Shown piece after piece: positions 8,792 to 16,572 of a DNA stretch of 64,000 bases (its first letter is position 1; every line of letters begins with the position of its first letter). The DNA lies in contig NZ_JBAKHD010000001.1 of the NCBI RefSeq assembly GCF_049065735.1, positions 682,001 through 746,000 on the forward strand, written 5' to 3'. Position numbers and translations under genes: made by a program. Below the pieces are notes generated by a model, which saw only the letters and a program-made list of their open reading frames with translations, ran no database searches and was not told the origin of the DNA. Source of the stretch: Paramesorhizobium sp049065735 (lineage in GTDB: Bacteria; Pseudomonadota; Alphaproteobacteria; Rhizobiales; Rhizobiaceae).

Positions 8792-9289
8792 ATGGCTTCT
8801 GCCCCCGAAGGCCGGCCCGCTCATCGACCGGCCAACAAGCGCGGCGCCGCCCGGCTCGCCGCCGTGCAGGCGCTCTATCAGATGGATGTCGCCGGTACCG
8901 GCGTGCTTGAGGTCGTCGCGGAATATGAGGCCCACCGGCTCGGCAAGGAAGTGGATGGCGCGCAATATCTGGAAGCCGATCCGCAATGGTTCCGCGCCAT
9001 CGTTTCGGGCGTCGTTACCGACCAGTTGAAGCTCGATCCGATGATCCGCGATGCGCTGACCGAGGATTGGCCGCTCTCGCGCCTCGATTCGACCCTGCGC
9101 GCCATCCTGCGCGCCGGCTGCTGGGAGCTGAAGGACCGCAAGGACGTGCCCACCGCCGTCATCGTCTCGGAATATGTCGATATCGCCAAGGCGTTCTTCA
9201 CCGATGACGAGCCCAAGCTGGTCAACGCGGTTCTCGATAGGCTGGCCTTCCGGATACGGGGAGAGAGCCGTGGCGTGAAGGGCGCGTGA
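8792..9289 (+). CDS. nusB: Transcription antitermination factor NusB
   Basis: 165 residues, all-helical NusB fold: KRGAARLAAVQALYQMDVAG at the N-terminus, DPMIRDALTEDW and RLDSTLRAILRAGCWEL, then the conserved VPTAVIVSEYVDIAKAFF. With NusE (S10) it binds boxA RNA and prevents premature termination in rRNA operons. It begins 4 bases after ribH, the conserved ribH-nusB pair. Confidence 0.96.
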   Translation: MASAPEGRPAHRPANKRGAARLAAVQALYQMDVAGTGVLEVVAEYEAHRLGKEVDGAQYLEADPQWFRAIVSGVVTDQLKLDPMIRDALTEDWPLSRLDSTLRAILRAGCWELKDRKDVPTAVIVSEYVDIAKAFFTDDEPKLVNAVLDRLAFRIRGESRGVKGA

Positions 9290-9372
9290 GCCCTCTGGAA
9301 TTGACGGATGGCCGCCACGGTGCGGTCCGAGTTAATTAAGATCCGCCGGGCAGCCGGGACCATGAGGCGTTC

Positions 9373-9888
9373 ATGGCGAGAAATGTTGAAATTAAGGCTC
9401 GCGTCTCCGACCTGACCGCAATTGCCGCTGCGGTCAAAGCTCTGTCCGCTGATTTGCCTCAGACGATCGAACAAACGGATGTGTTCTTTCCAACGCGGGA
9501 AGGGCGATTGAAACTCAGGATCCTTTCGCTCGCTCGCGGCGAGCTTATTTTTTATCAACGTCCTGACCAAACCGGGCCAAAGACGAGCACATATTCAATC
9601 AGTGCGACAAATGAGCCTTTCACTTTACGCGCCGTCCTGTCCGCGGCATATGGCGAGGACATTGTCGTACGGAAGGTGAGAACGCTCTTCATGCTAGGGC
9701 GAACGCGCGTTCATCTCGATAGGGTGGATAATCTGGGAGACTTCCTTGAACTGGAAGTCGTGCTTAAGGGCGAGGACCAGATCGCCGCTGGTATCGAGGA
9801 AGCTTATGCCATCATGAACAAGCTCGGCATCAGGGAAGCGGACTTGATAGATGGCGCATATGCCGATCTTCTAAGGTCGCGAGCCTGA
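9373..9888 (+). CDS. CYTH-domain protein (class IV adenylate cyclase/triphosphatase-like)
   Basis: 171 residues forming a single CYTH tunnel domain. The N-terminal metal motif is RNVEIKAR; the first glutamate of the family's ExExK is replaced by asparagine, as occurs in the CyaB-like ARN[LIV]EIKAR subgroup. Other acidic/basic positions are present: KLRIL, LIFYQRPDQ, VRKVRTLFMLGRTRVHLDRV, FLELEVVL. Such proteins hydrolyse triphosphates or make cAMP; the substrate cannot be told. Codon use is visibly more AT-rich than in its neighbours, so it may be a later arrival. Confidence 0.75.
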   Translation: MARNVEIKARVSDLTAIAAAVKALSADLPQTIEQTDVFFPTREGRLKLRILSLARGELIFYQRPDQTGPKTSTYSISATNEPFTLRAVLSAAYGEDIVVRKVRTLFMLGRTRVHLDRVDNLGDFLELEVVLKGEDQIAAGIEEAYAIMNKLGIREADLIDGAYADLLRSRA

Positions 9889-9945
9889 AAGGCTGCCGTG
9901 CAATTTTCTAAAGCCACAATAAGCAAAATATTTCAGGGGGCCGCA

Positions 9946-11175
9946 TTGTCTTTACCGCAAGTGACCGCCGCCGAAACCGAAGCAAAACGAACCGCCTTCA
10001 TTCTGGCAGTGGCGCAGGCGGTTGTCGGCAGCGCCTCGCCCATCGCCATCTCCATGGGCGGGCTGGCGGGTTATTACCTGCTGGAACTGGACAAATCCCT
10101 CGCCACCGCGCCCGTGACCGGCTTCAGCCTCGGCACCGCATTGGGAATGCTCCCCGCCGCCGCGCTGATGCGGCGGGTCGGGCGGCGCTATGGCTTCATG
10201 GCCGGGGCGGCGGTGACGTCGCTGGGCGGCATCCTTGCGGCGCTTGCCCTGTTCCGGGGGGATTTCTGGCTGTTCGTCGCGGGGCTGCTTGGCATCGGCC
10301 TCGGCACCGCCTTCGTCCAGCAATATCGCTTCGCGGCCACCGACGATGCACCCTCGGCCTTCAAGCCCAAGGCTGTGTCCTGGGTGATGACGGGTGGCGT
10401 CTTCGCCGCCGTCCTTGGTCCCATGGCCGTGATCTACACACGGGACCTCTTCGAGCCGATCATGTTCGCCGGTGCCTTCCTGACGGTCGGCGTCATCGGC
10501 GTGGCGGGCATCGGCATTCTGTCGCTGCTGCGCTTGAAAAGCCATGTCGCGGCGGTAATGGAGGAGGATACTCTACCGGCCCGTCCGCTCAAGACCATCA
10601 TTTCCCAGCCGCGCTTTTTCGTGGCGCTTCTCTGCGCCATCGTCACCTATGCGCTGATGAGCTTCGTCATGACCGGCGCGCCGCTCGCCATGGTCGGCTG
10701 CGGCCTTTCGACCGACGAGGCCACGCTCGGCATCCAGTGGCACGTGCTGGCCATGTTCGGGCCCAGCTTCTTCACCGGACGCCTGATCGGCCGCTTCGGC
10801 AAGGAGACGGTGGTCGCTGCCGGGCTTGTCTTGCTGCTCGCCTGCGCGGGCGTTGCGCTCGCCGGCATCGCGCTCTGGAACTTCTGGCTCGCCCTGATCC
10901 TGCTCGGCATCGGCTGGAATTTCGGCTTCATCGGCGCCACGACCATGGTAACGGAAACCTACCGCCGCTCGGAAAAGGGCAAGATCGAGGGCTTGCACGA
11001 TTTCCTCCTGTTCGGCACCGTCGCCATCGCCTCGCTCATGTCCGGCACGACGCTGACGGTCTATGGCTGGGATGTGCTGAACTGGATCGTCGTTCCGGTT
11101 AGCATCGCTTGCCTCTTCGCGCTCGCCGGGCTGGTGATGCTTGAGCGGCGGCGTGTGCGGGCCCCGGCGGAGTGA
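9946..11175 (+). CDS. Major facilitator superfamily transporter
   Basis: About 409 residues with 12 probable membrane helices. The cytoplasmic loop motif between helices 2 and 3 is seen as RRVGRRYGFMAGA. I prefer the TTG start at 9946, which has CAGGGGG 5 bases upstream; an in-frame GTG at 9898 would add 16 residues. The substrate is unknown; the family exports drugs or sugars. A degraded copy of its 3' end (about 10932-11071) lies downstream at 11783-11920. Confidence 0.85.
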   Translation: MSLPQVTAAETEAKRTAFILAVAQAVVGSASPIAISMGGLAGYYLLELDKSLATAPVTGFSLGTALGMLPAAALMRRVGRRYGFMAGAAVTSLGGILAALALFRGDFWLFVAGLLGIGLGTAFVQQYRFAATDDAPSAFKPKAVSWVMTGGVFAAVLGPMAVIYTRDLFEPIMFAGAFLTVGVIGVAGIGILSLLRLKSHVAAVMEEDTLPARPLKTIISQPRFFVALLCAIVTYALMSFVMTGAPLAMVGCGLSTDEATLGIQWHVLAMFGPSFFTGRLIGRFGKETVVAAGLVLLLACAGVALAGIALWNFWLALILLGIGWNFGFIGATTMVTETYRRSEKGKIEGLHDFLLFGTVAIASLMSGTTLTVYGWDVLNWIVVPVSIACLFALAGLVMLERRRVRAPAE

Positions 11176-11545
11176 AAAGTGCGAGCAGGCCGCGGTTGCG
11201 CTTCTGCCAGCCTTTCCATCCCAATATACATAGCTTTATTTCTTGGTGATTGTCCCGCCGTTTCGCGTGTTTATGGAAGGCGGAAGAATAAAACATAAAG
11301 AACGATAGAAAGACTCAGCCTCGTCAACAATCTCGTCCGTTCTTCATGTGCGATAGATCAAGTAAGTTTTGAAGTTAAAAGATATTAGAATAATACATAT
11401 AAAATAATGACGAATATGCCTATATTTAAGCATAATTAAATCACATTTTTATTAAAAATCTAGATATCGCACCTGACGTTACATAAATACAGGCGACAGT
11501 CAGGGGGCGAATATTAGGGCGGGACCTCAGAAGGAGAATGTCATC
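11176..11545. other. AT-rich intergenic stretch upstream of the secreted-peptide gene
   Basis: Much more AT-rich than the surroundings between about 11330 and 11490, with many TATAAAA-like runs that could serve as promoter. It contains an 80-base segment (11217-11296) that recurs at about 11999-12075, and a short shared segment AAATACAGGC near 11485 and 12089. No gene longer than a few codons is apparent. Confidence 0.6.
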
Positions 11546-11725
11546 ATGAATCACAAACTTTTGGCTACACTCTTAGCAGGTGTTCTCACCCTCGGCCTGA
11601 ATGGGATCGCTTCAGCCGGCACGACCACAGTCAAAAACGGCGGTACGCTAGTGGTAAACGGAAAAACAATAACTACCGGAGACGGAGCTACGGTAACCTT
11701 CCCGTCGGATTGGCTGGGTCTCTGA
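11546..11725 (+). CDS. Putative small secreted peptide (59 aa), unknown
   Basis: ATG 11546 has an excellent ribosome site, AAGGAG at 11531-11536, 9 bases upstream. The product has a clear signal peptide: MNHKLLA, a hydrophobic core, and a cleavage site after IASA at residue 24. The 35-residue mature part is rich in T, G and V (TTTVKNGG, VVNGKTITTG) and ends SDWLGL; it has no cysteine. A strong terminator follows 6 bases after the stop. The gene is AT-rich and sits in an AT-rich island, suggesting acquisition. I recognise no family. Signals for expression and export are good; function unknown. Confidence 0.65.
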   Translation: MNHKLLATLLAGVLTLGLNGIASAGTTTVKNGGTLVVNGKTITTGDGATVTFPSDWLGL

Positions 11726-11731
11726 TCTCTA

Positions 11732-11757
11732 GGAAACCGGCCAAATGGCCGGTTTCC
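11732..11757 (+). terminator. Terminator after the 59-aa secreted-peptide gene
   Basis: A perfect 11-bp stem GGAAACCGGCC / GGCCGGTTTCC with loop AAAT, followed by CTTT. It starts 6 bases past the stop codon, which supports 11546-11725 being a real transcription unit. Confidence 0.8.
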
Positions 11758-11782
11758 CTTTCGCCTGAAAAGGATGTGAGCG

Positions 11783-11920
11783 GCGCCACGACCATGGTGA
11801 CGGAAACCTATCGCCGCTCGGAAAAAGGCAAGATCGAGGGCCTGCATGATTTCCTTTTGTTCGGCACCTCGCCATCGCCTCGCTCATGTCCGGCACGACG
11901 CTGACGGCCTATGGCTGGGA
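11783..11920 (+). pseudogene. Partial duplicate of the MFS transporter 3' region
   Basis: This stretch matches 10932-11071 at about 90 percent by eye (GGCGCCACGACCATGGT onward), with a one-base deletion after TTCGGCACC that shifts the frame, and it diverges after TATGGCTGGGA. It has no start of its own and is a dead fragment. Confidence 0.85.
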
Positions 11921-11926
11921 AAACGC

Positions 11927-11985
11927 AAACGTCCCCACCCCCATCCGCCCGCTAACGCGAACACCTTCCCCGCATGGGGAAGGTG
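11927..11985. repeat. Half of a mosaic palindromic element
   Basis: CCCACCCCCATCCGCCCGCT, then AACACCTTCCCC and GGGGAAGGTGT, matches the B arm of the elements at 59939-60085 and 63783-63922 in reverse orientation. Only this arm is present, directly joined to the MFS fragment. Confidence 0.7.
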
Positions 11986-12147
11986 TGCGTGCGCCCATGT
12001 CCAATATACATCGCTTTATTTCTTGACGATTGTCCCGCCGTTCCTCATGTTTATTGAAGGCGGCGGAATGAATATTTTATGCCGCTTAAATACAGGCCCG
12101 GGAGGAGCTTTGGGTCGGTAAATAATTGAAAAATAATGGGAGTTGGC

Positions 12148-14286
12148 ATGACAGTTCTTCTTTTCGTCATCGCCTGCGGCGCGGCGGCAGTCATTTATGC
12201 CGTATGGGCCACCAGATCGGTGCTATCGGCCGATCAGGGCAACGCGCGGATGCAGGAAATCGCGGCGGCCATCCGTGAGGGTGCGCAGGCCTATCTCGCC
12301 CGGCAATATACGACCATCGCCATCGTCGGCATCATCGTTTTCGCCCTCGTCTGGTATCTTCTGTCTGCCTCGTCGGCGGTCGGCTTCCTCATCGGCGCGG
12401 TGCTGTCGGGCCTTGCCGGTTTCATCGGCATGCATGTCTCGGTCCGCGCCAATGTGCGCACCGCGCAGGCCGCCTCGCGCAGCCTTGCCGGCGGGCTGGA
12501 AATCGCGTTCAGGGCAGGGGCCATCACCGGACTTCTGGTGGCAGGCCTCGCGCTGCTAGGCGTCGCCGTCTATTATCTCGTGCTCACCCAATGGCTGGGC
12601 TATCCGTCATCGGGGCGCGAGGTGATCGATCCGCTCGTCTCGCTCGGCTTCGGCGCGTCGCTCATTTCCATCTTCGCACGCCTCGGCGGCGGCATCTTCA
12701 CCAAGGGCGCGGATGTGGGCGGCGATCTTGTCGGCAAGGTCGAGGCGGGCATTCCCGAGGACGATCCGCGCAATCCAGCCACCATCGCCGACAATGTCGG
12801 CGACAATGTCGGGGATTGCGCGGGCATGGCGGCGGATCTGTTCGAGACCTATGCGGTGACGGTCGTCGCCACCATGGTGCTCGCCGCGATCTTCTTCGGC
12901 GCGGTCCCCATGTTCGAGATGATCATGGTCTATCCGCTCGCCATCGCTGCGGCCTGCATCCTGACCTCCATCGCGGGCACCTTCTTCGTCAAGCTCGGCG
13001 CCAACAATTCCATCATGGGCGCGCTCTATAAGGGCCTCATCGCCACGGGCCTTCTCTCCATCGTCGGCCTCGCCGTCGCGACGTCGATGACCATAGGCTG
13101 GGGCGAGATCGGCTCTGTCGCGGGCAAGGCGATAACGGGAAGCAACCTCTTCATCTGCGGGCTGATCGGCCTTGCCGTGACGGGGCTGATCGTCCTCATC
13201 ACCGAGTACTACACCGGAACCGGCAAGCGCCCGGTCAATTCCATCGCGCAGGCCTCGGTGACCGGCCACGGCACCAATGTCATCCAGGGGCTGGCGGTTT
13301 CGCTCGAATCGACGGCGCTGCCCGCGCTCGTCATCATCGGCGGCATCATCTCCACCTACCAGATCGCAGGCCTGTTCGGCACGGCCATCGCCGTCACCGC
13401 CATGCTCGGTATCGCCGGGATGATCGTCGCGCTCGACGCCTTCGGCCCGGTGACGGACAATGCAGGCGGAATCGCCGAAATGGCGGGGCTCGATCCCGAT
13501 GTGCGCAAATCCACCGACGCGCTCGACGCGGTCGGCAACACCACCAAGGCCGTCACCAAGGGCTATGCCATCGGCTCTGCGGGCCTGGGCGCGCTGGTGC
13601 TCTTCGCAGCCTATTCGAATGACCTTGCTTATTTCGCGTCCAACGGGGCGACCTTTCCCTATTTTGCGGACATAGGCCACGTCTCCTTCGACCTCTCCAA
13701 CCCCTATGTGGTGGCGGGGCTGATCTTTGGCGGCCTCATCCCCTATCTCTTCGGCGGCATCGCCATGACCGCCGTGGGCAGGGCAGGGGGCGCGGTGGTG
13801 CAGGAGGTGCGCCGGCAGTTCCGGGAGAAGCCGGGCATCATGACCGGAACCGACCGACCAGACTATGCCCGCGCCGTCGATCTTCTGACCAAGGCGGCGA
13901 TCCGGGAGATGATCATCCCGTCATTGCTGCCGGTGCTGGCGCCCATCGTCGTCTATTTCGGTGTTTTGCTGATCTCGGGCTCGAAAGCCTCCGCCTTCGC
14001 CGCGCTCGGCGCATCGCTCCTCGGCGTCATCGTCAACGGCCTGTTCGTGGCGATTTCGATGACCTCAGGCGGCGGCGCATGGGACAATGCCAAGAAAAGC
14101 TTCGAGGACGGTTTTGTCGATAGCCAGGGGATCAAGCATCTCAAGGGCTCCGAGGCGCACAAGGCTTCCGTCACCGGCGATACGGTTGGCGATCCCTACA
14201 AGGATACCGCCGGCCCGGCGGTCAACCCTGCGATCAAGATCACCAACATTGTCGCGCTGCTGCTGCTGGCAGTGTTGGCGCATTGA
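12148..14286 (+). CDS. hppA: Membrane H+-translocating pyrophosphatase (K+-independent type)
   Basis: 712 residues from ATG 12148 (GGAG 6 bases upstream; ATG 12136 is in frame). About 16 membrane helices. The substrate motif GADVGGDLVGKVE lies near residue 190, followed by the acidic DNVGDNVGDCAGMAADLFE. Near 463 the sequence reads GNTTKAVTKGYAIGSA; a lysine in this position (alanine in the other class) marks the K+-independent, proton-pumping subfamily. It couples PPi hydrolysis to proton export across the inner membrane. It stands alone, divergent from the bamE-like gene. Confidence 0.97.
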   Translation: MTVLLFVIACGAAAVIYAVWATRSVLSADQGNARMQEIAAAIREGAQAYLARQYTTIAIVGIIVFALVWYLLSASSAVGFLIGAVLSGLAGFIGMHVSVRANVRTAQAASRSLAGGLEIAFRAGAITGLLVAGLALLGVAVYYLVLTQWLGYPSSGREVIDPLVSLGFGASLISIFARLGGGIFTKGADVGGDLVGKVEAGIPEDDPRNPATIADNVGDNVGDCAGMAADLFETYAVTVVATMVLAAIFFGAVPMFEMIMVYPLAIAAACILTSIAGTFFVKLGANNSIMGALYKGLIATGLLSIVGLAVATSMTIGWGEIGSVAGKAITGSNLFICGLIGLAVTGLIVLITEYYTGTGKRPVNSIAQASVTGHGTNVIQGLAVSLESTALPALVIIGGIISTYQIAGLFGTAIAVTAMLGIAGMIVALDAFGPVTDNAGGIAEMAGLDPDVRKSTDALDAVGNTTKAVTKGYAIGSAGLGALVLFAAYSNDLAYFASNGATFPYFADIGHVSFDLSNPYVVAGLIFGGLIPYLFGGIAMTAVGRAGGAVVQEVRRQFREKPGIMTGTDRPDYARAVDLLTKAAIREMIIPSLLPVLAPIVVYFGVLLISGSKASAFAALGASLLGVIVNGLFVAISMTSGGGAWDNAKKSFEDGFVDSQGIKHLKGSEAHKASVTGDTVGDPYKDTAGPAVNPAIKITNIVALLLLAVLAH

Positions 14287-14447
14287 AACAGCGAGCTTGA
14301 GCAGGGTGTCGCGCTAAACTTACCGGGCATCCTGCTCAAAAAATCGTAGGCAGAAGCAGCTGTGCGGTGATTGAACCAGGCGCACGCATCCGGCGAATTG
14401 GCGTCCGGGCTGAGGCAGGACACAGCCTTGTCTGCGAAGGAGACGAT

Positions 14448-14540
14448 ATGATGTGGTGTATACCGCTGATTATCACGCTTGAGATAAAGAAAACCCGCAC
14501 GGCCTGGATAATCACCGTGCGGGTCTATATCGAAATCTAA
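14448..14540 (+). CDS. Putative 30-aa microprotein, family copy A
   Basis: AAGGAG at 14437-14442 lies 5 or 8 bases before two consecutive ATGs (14448, 14451). The product starts MMWCIPLIITLEIKK and continues TRTAWIITVRV, alternating hydrophobic and charged residues, so a two-strand beta-hairpin is plausible. It aligns without gaps to the ORF at 28531-28626 over 19 codons, with mostly conservative changes (I/V, L/I, K/R). Part of the coding DNA (14493-14502 with 14515-14524) is itself a 10-bp inverted repeat. A terminator-like hairpin follows. Alternative: a conserved bidirectional terminator that happens to be open. Confidence 0.5.
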   Translation: MMWCIPLIITLEIKKTRTAWIITVRVYIEI

Positions 14541-14546
14541 GCGTCC

Positions 14547-14574
14547 GACCTGCAGCGTTCCTGCGCTGCAGGTC
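14547..14574 (+). terminator. Hairpin after microprotein A
   Basis: A perfect 11-bp stem GACCTGCAGCG / CGCTGCAGGTC with a 6-base loop, then ACTTCTTATAT. The T tract is weak, but the stem is strong and begins 7 bases past the stop. Confidence 0.6.
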
Positions 14575-14634
14575 ACTTCTTATATAGGCCAAACCTCGTA
14601 TTTTTACACGAACCGGCAAAGCCTGCGGGGCCGA

Positions 14635-15156
14635 TCACCGCCCCGTCGTGGGTACACCCATCGGCATCTTGCCGGCGCCGGCGAGGATCTGGCCGAGGAA
14701 GGTCTGGTCCTTGCCGCCGGTCGGCGTTGTCCGCGAGATGAAGTCGAACACCTTGCCGTCCTGCAGGCCGTAATGGGCGATCCGCTCGACCTTGCCGTCC
14801 TTGTTGAAATAGACGGCGAGGATGCGCCGGTCGATGGTCCGGGGCGTCAGGAACTGGGCCGGGCGATAGCGTTTCTCGGAGATGTAATAGAACACCTCAT
14901 TGTCAAAGGTCGCCGTGGTCGAGGGCGAGCCCAGTGCGAGCAGAACCTGTTCGCGGCTCGAGCCCACCGGCACCGTATCGAGCGCCTGCTGATCAAGCAC
15001 ATAGCCCTGCGTCAGCGTTTCGGCGGGGTTGAGCGAGGCGGCTGTGTTGCACCCCGCTAGGCCGGCCGAAAGCAGGATGGTGCTCGCGATGAGGAATGCC
15101 TCTCTCGTCTGGACACTCTTGAAAATCCGCTGCGACAACGACATCTCCATCTTCAT
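14635..15156 (-). CDS. bamE: Outer-membrane assembly lipoprotein, BamE/OmlA (SmpA) family
   Basis: About 173 residues from ATG 15156 (15150 and 15144 also possible). The signal peptide ends in the lipobox LAGC, so the mature protein is a lipid-anchored outer-membrane protein. The SmpA/OmlA domain follows: QGYVLDQQALDTVPVGSSRE, VLLALGSPSTT, then the FYYISEKR strand. BamE supports the BAM complex that inserts beta-barrels. It diverges from the cytochrome bc1 chaperone gene; the 82 bases between the starts hold both promoters. Confidence 0.85.
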   Translation of the reverse strand: MKMEMSLSQRIFKSVQTREAFLIASTILLSAGLAGCNTAASLNPAETLTQGYVLDQQALDTVPVGSSREQVLLALGSPSTTATFDNEVFYYISEKRYRPAQFLTPRTIDRRILAVYFNKDGKVERIAHYGLQDGKVFDFISRTTPTGGKDQTFLGQILAGAGKMPMGVPTTGR

Positions 15157-15238
15157 CTGTAATCCGGCACTTCCGCCATCGGGTGAACTTCGGTAAACCA
15201 CCTTGCTTCTGGATGCAACAAGCGCGGGTCCCACCCGG

Positions 15239-15793
15239 ATGATTCTTAAATTATTCAGCCGCAAGGCAAAGGTAAACGAGGCAATTACTCTTGCCGTTTA
15301 TGAAGCGATCGTGGCAGCGGCGCGGCAGCCGCATTTTTATGCACTGCTTTCTGTGCCCGATACCCCCATCGGGCGCTATGAAATGCTCTCGCTCCACATG
15401 TTTCTTGCCCTGCACCGGCTGAAAGGCGAAAATGAAGCGCTCCGCGCCATCGCCCAGGAGATTGCCGATGAGTTCTTTAGGGATGTAGACCATTCGCTAC
15501 GCGAGCTCGGAATCGGCGACCAGGGCGTGCCGAAACGGATGAAGAAGCTGGCGCGCATGTTCTATGGCCGCATCGAATCCTATGAGTCGGCCTTTGCAAT
15601 TGGAGACCGGGAGGCCTTCGCCGCGGCCCTGACGCGCAATGTCCGGCCCGATCTGGAATTCTGGCCGGGCGCTGCGCCGCTGGCGGCCTACGCCTTCGAA
15701 GCGAAGGATCAATTGCACAGGCAGCCGGACGAGGAACTGGTGCGGGGGCATATCCTGTTTCCCGATGCGGAGCGGCCCGCCATACCGGCCTGA
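15239..15793 (+). CDS. Ubiquinol-cytochrome c chaperone (CBP3/UQCC1 family)
   Basis: 184 residues from ATG 15239 (MILKLFSRK). The family signature is present: AIVAAARQPHFYALLSVPDT, LHMFLALHRLKGE, and FFRDVDHSLRELGIGD. In mitochondria the homologue assists cytochrome b synthesis and bc1 assembly; the bacterial role is inferred to be the same. It is followed after 21 bases by a YceD-like gene, an arrangement usual in Rhizobiales. Confidence 0.85.
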   Translation: MILKLFSRKAKVNEAITLAVYEAIVAAARQPHFYALLSVPDTPIGRYEMLSLHMFLALHRLKGENEALRAIAQEIADEFFRDVDHSLRELGIGDQGVPKRMKKLARMFYGRIESYESAFAIGDREAFAAALTRNVRPDLEFWPGAAPLAAYAFEAKDQLHRQPDEELVRGHILFPDAERPAIPA

Positions 15794-15814
15794 GTAAAAA
15801 GAAAGAAGACGAAG

Positions 15815-16363
15815 ATGAACGAAACGCCCGCACTGAAATTTCCTGTGTCCGTGCAGCATGTGCCGCAAAAAGGCCTGACCGTCACGATCAAGGCCGACGA
15901 CCGGGAACGCGTCGCCCTCGCCAGGGACCACGGCCTGGAGGAGGTGAAATCCTTCGAGGCGGAGTTCCAGATCATGCCCTGGAAGAAGCGGGGCCTTAAG
16001 GTGCATGGCCGGATCGATGCCGACGTCGTCCAGTCCTGCGTCGTTACGCTGGAACCCATCGAAGCCAGGATTGCCGAAAAGGTCGAGACGATTCTCGTCC
16101 CCGAGGATTCGAGCCTCGCCCGCATTCGGCTTGATGAGAGCGGCGAAATGCTGATCGATGCCGAAGGCCCCGACATGCCCGAAACCTTTTCCGGCGACCA
16201 TATTGACGCTGGCGCCATTGCCGAGGAATTCTTCGAGCTTGCTCTCGATCCTTACCCTCGCAAGCCCGGCCTGCCGGAGGAAACGATCATAGAAGTGGGC
16301 AATGCCGAGCCGGAAAAGCCGGTTTCGCCTTTTGCAAAGCTGGCGGATTGGAAGAAAAAGTAG
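15815..16363 (+). CDS. YceD/DUF177 family protein
   Basis: 182 residues. The DUF177 core contains one of the two conserved cysteines (VQSCVVTLEPIEA) and the acidic C-terminal part (GAIAEEFFELALDPYPRKPG), typical of the family. YceD homologues lie with rpmF-plsX and affect 23S rRNA maturation; here rpmF is absent and plsX follows after 209 bases. Function by family only. Confidence 0.85.
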   Translation: MNETPALKFPVSVQHVPQKGLTVTIKADDRERVALARDHGLEEVKSFEAEFQIMPWKKRGLKVHGRIDADVVQSCVVTLEPIEARIAEKVETILVPEDSSLARIRLDESGEMLIDAEGPDMPETFSGDHIDAGAIAEEFFELALDPYPRKPGLPEETIIEVGNAEPEKPVSPFAKLADWKKK

Positions 16364-16572
16364 TGACATCCGGTTCCGCTTCAATCGGCTGAAACGAAAT
16401 TCCTGTTGTCTGCGATTGCAAAAACGCTATTTTCCCCGCGATTGCGGGGATCGGTGCAGGCGGAGCGGCTGGCGCCGGACTTACGTTAAAGCAAAAGGGC
16501 CGGGAACACTCCGGCATTCAATAAGCATAATCAAGCGGCCGGAAAGCCGCGGGACCGGGACAGGACAAAAGT

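Noticed and set aside
14299..14337. GAGCAGG/CCTGCTC repeat after hppA as terminator
   Set aside because: Loop is 25 bases and it is followed by A, not T, on the plus strand.
14493..14524. Reading the microprotein A locus as a simple terminator
   Set aside because: Kept as the alternative, not the main call: similarity to copy B extends beyond the hairpin in a codon-wise conservative way, and a separate hairpin follows the stop.
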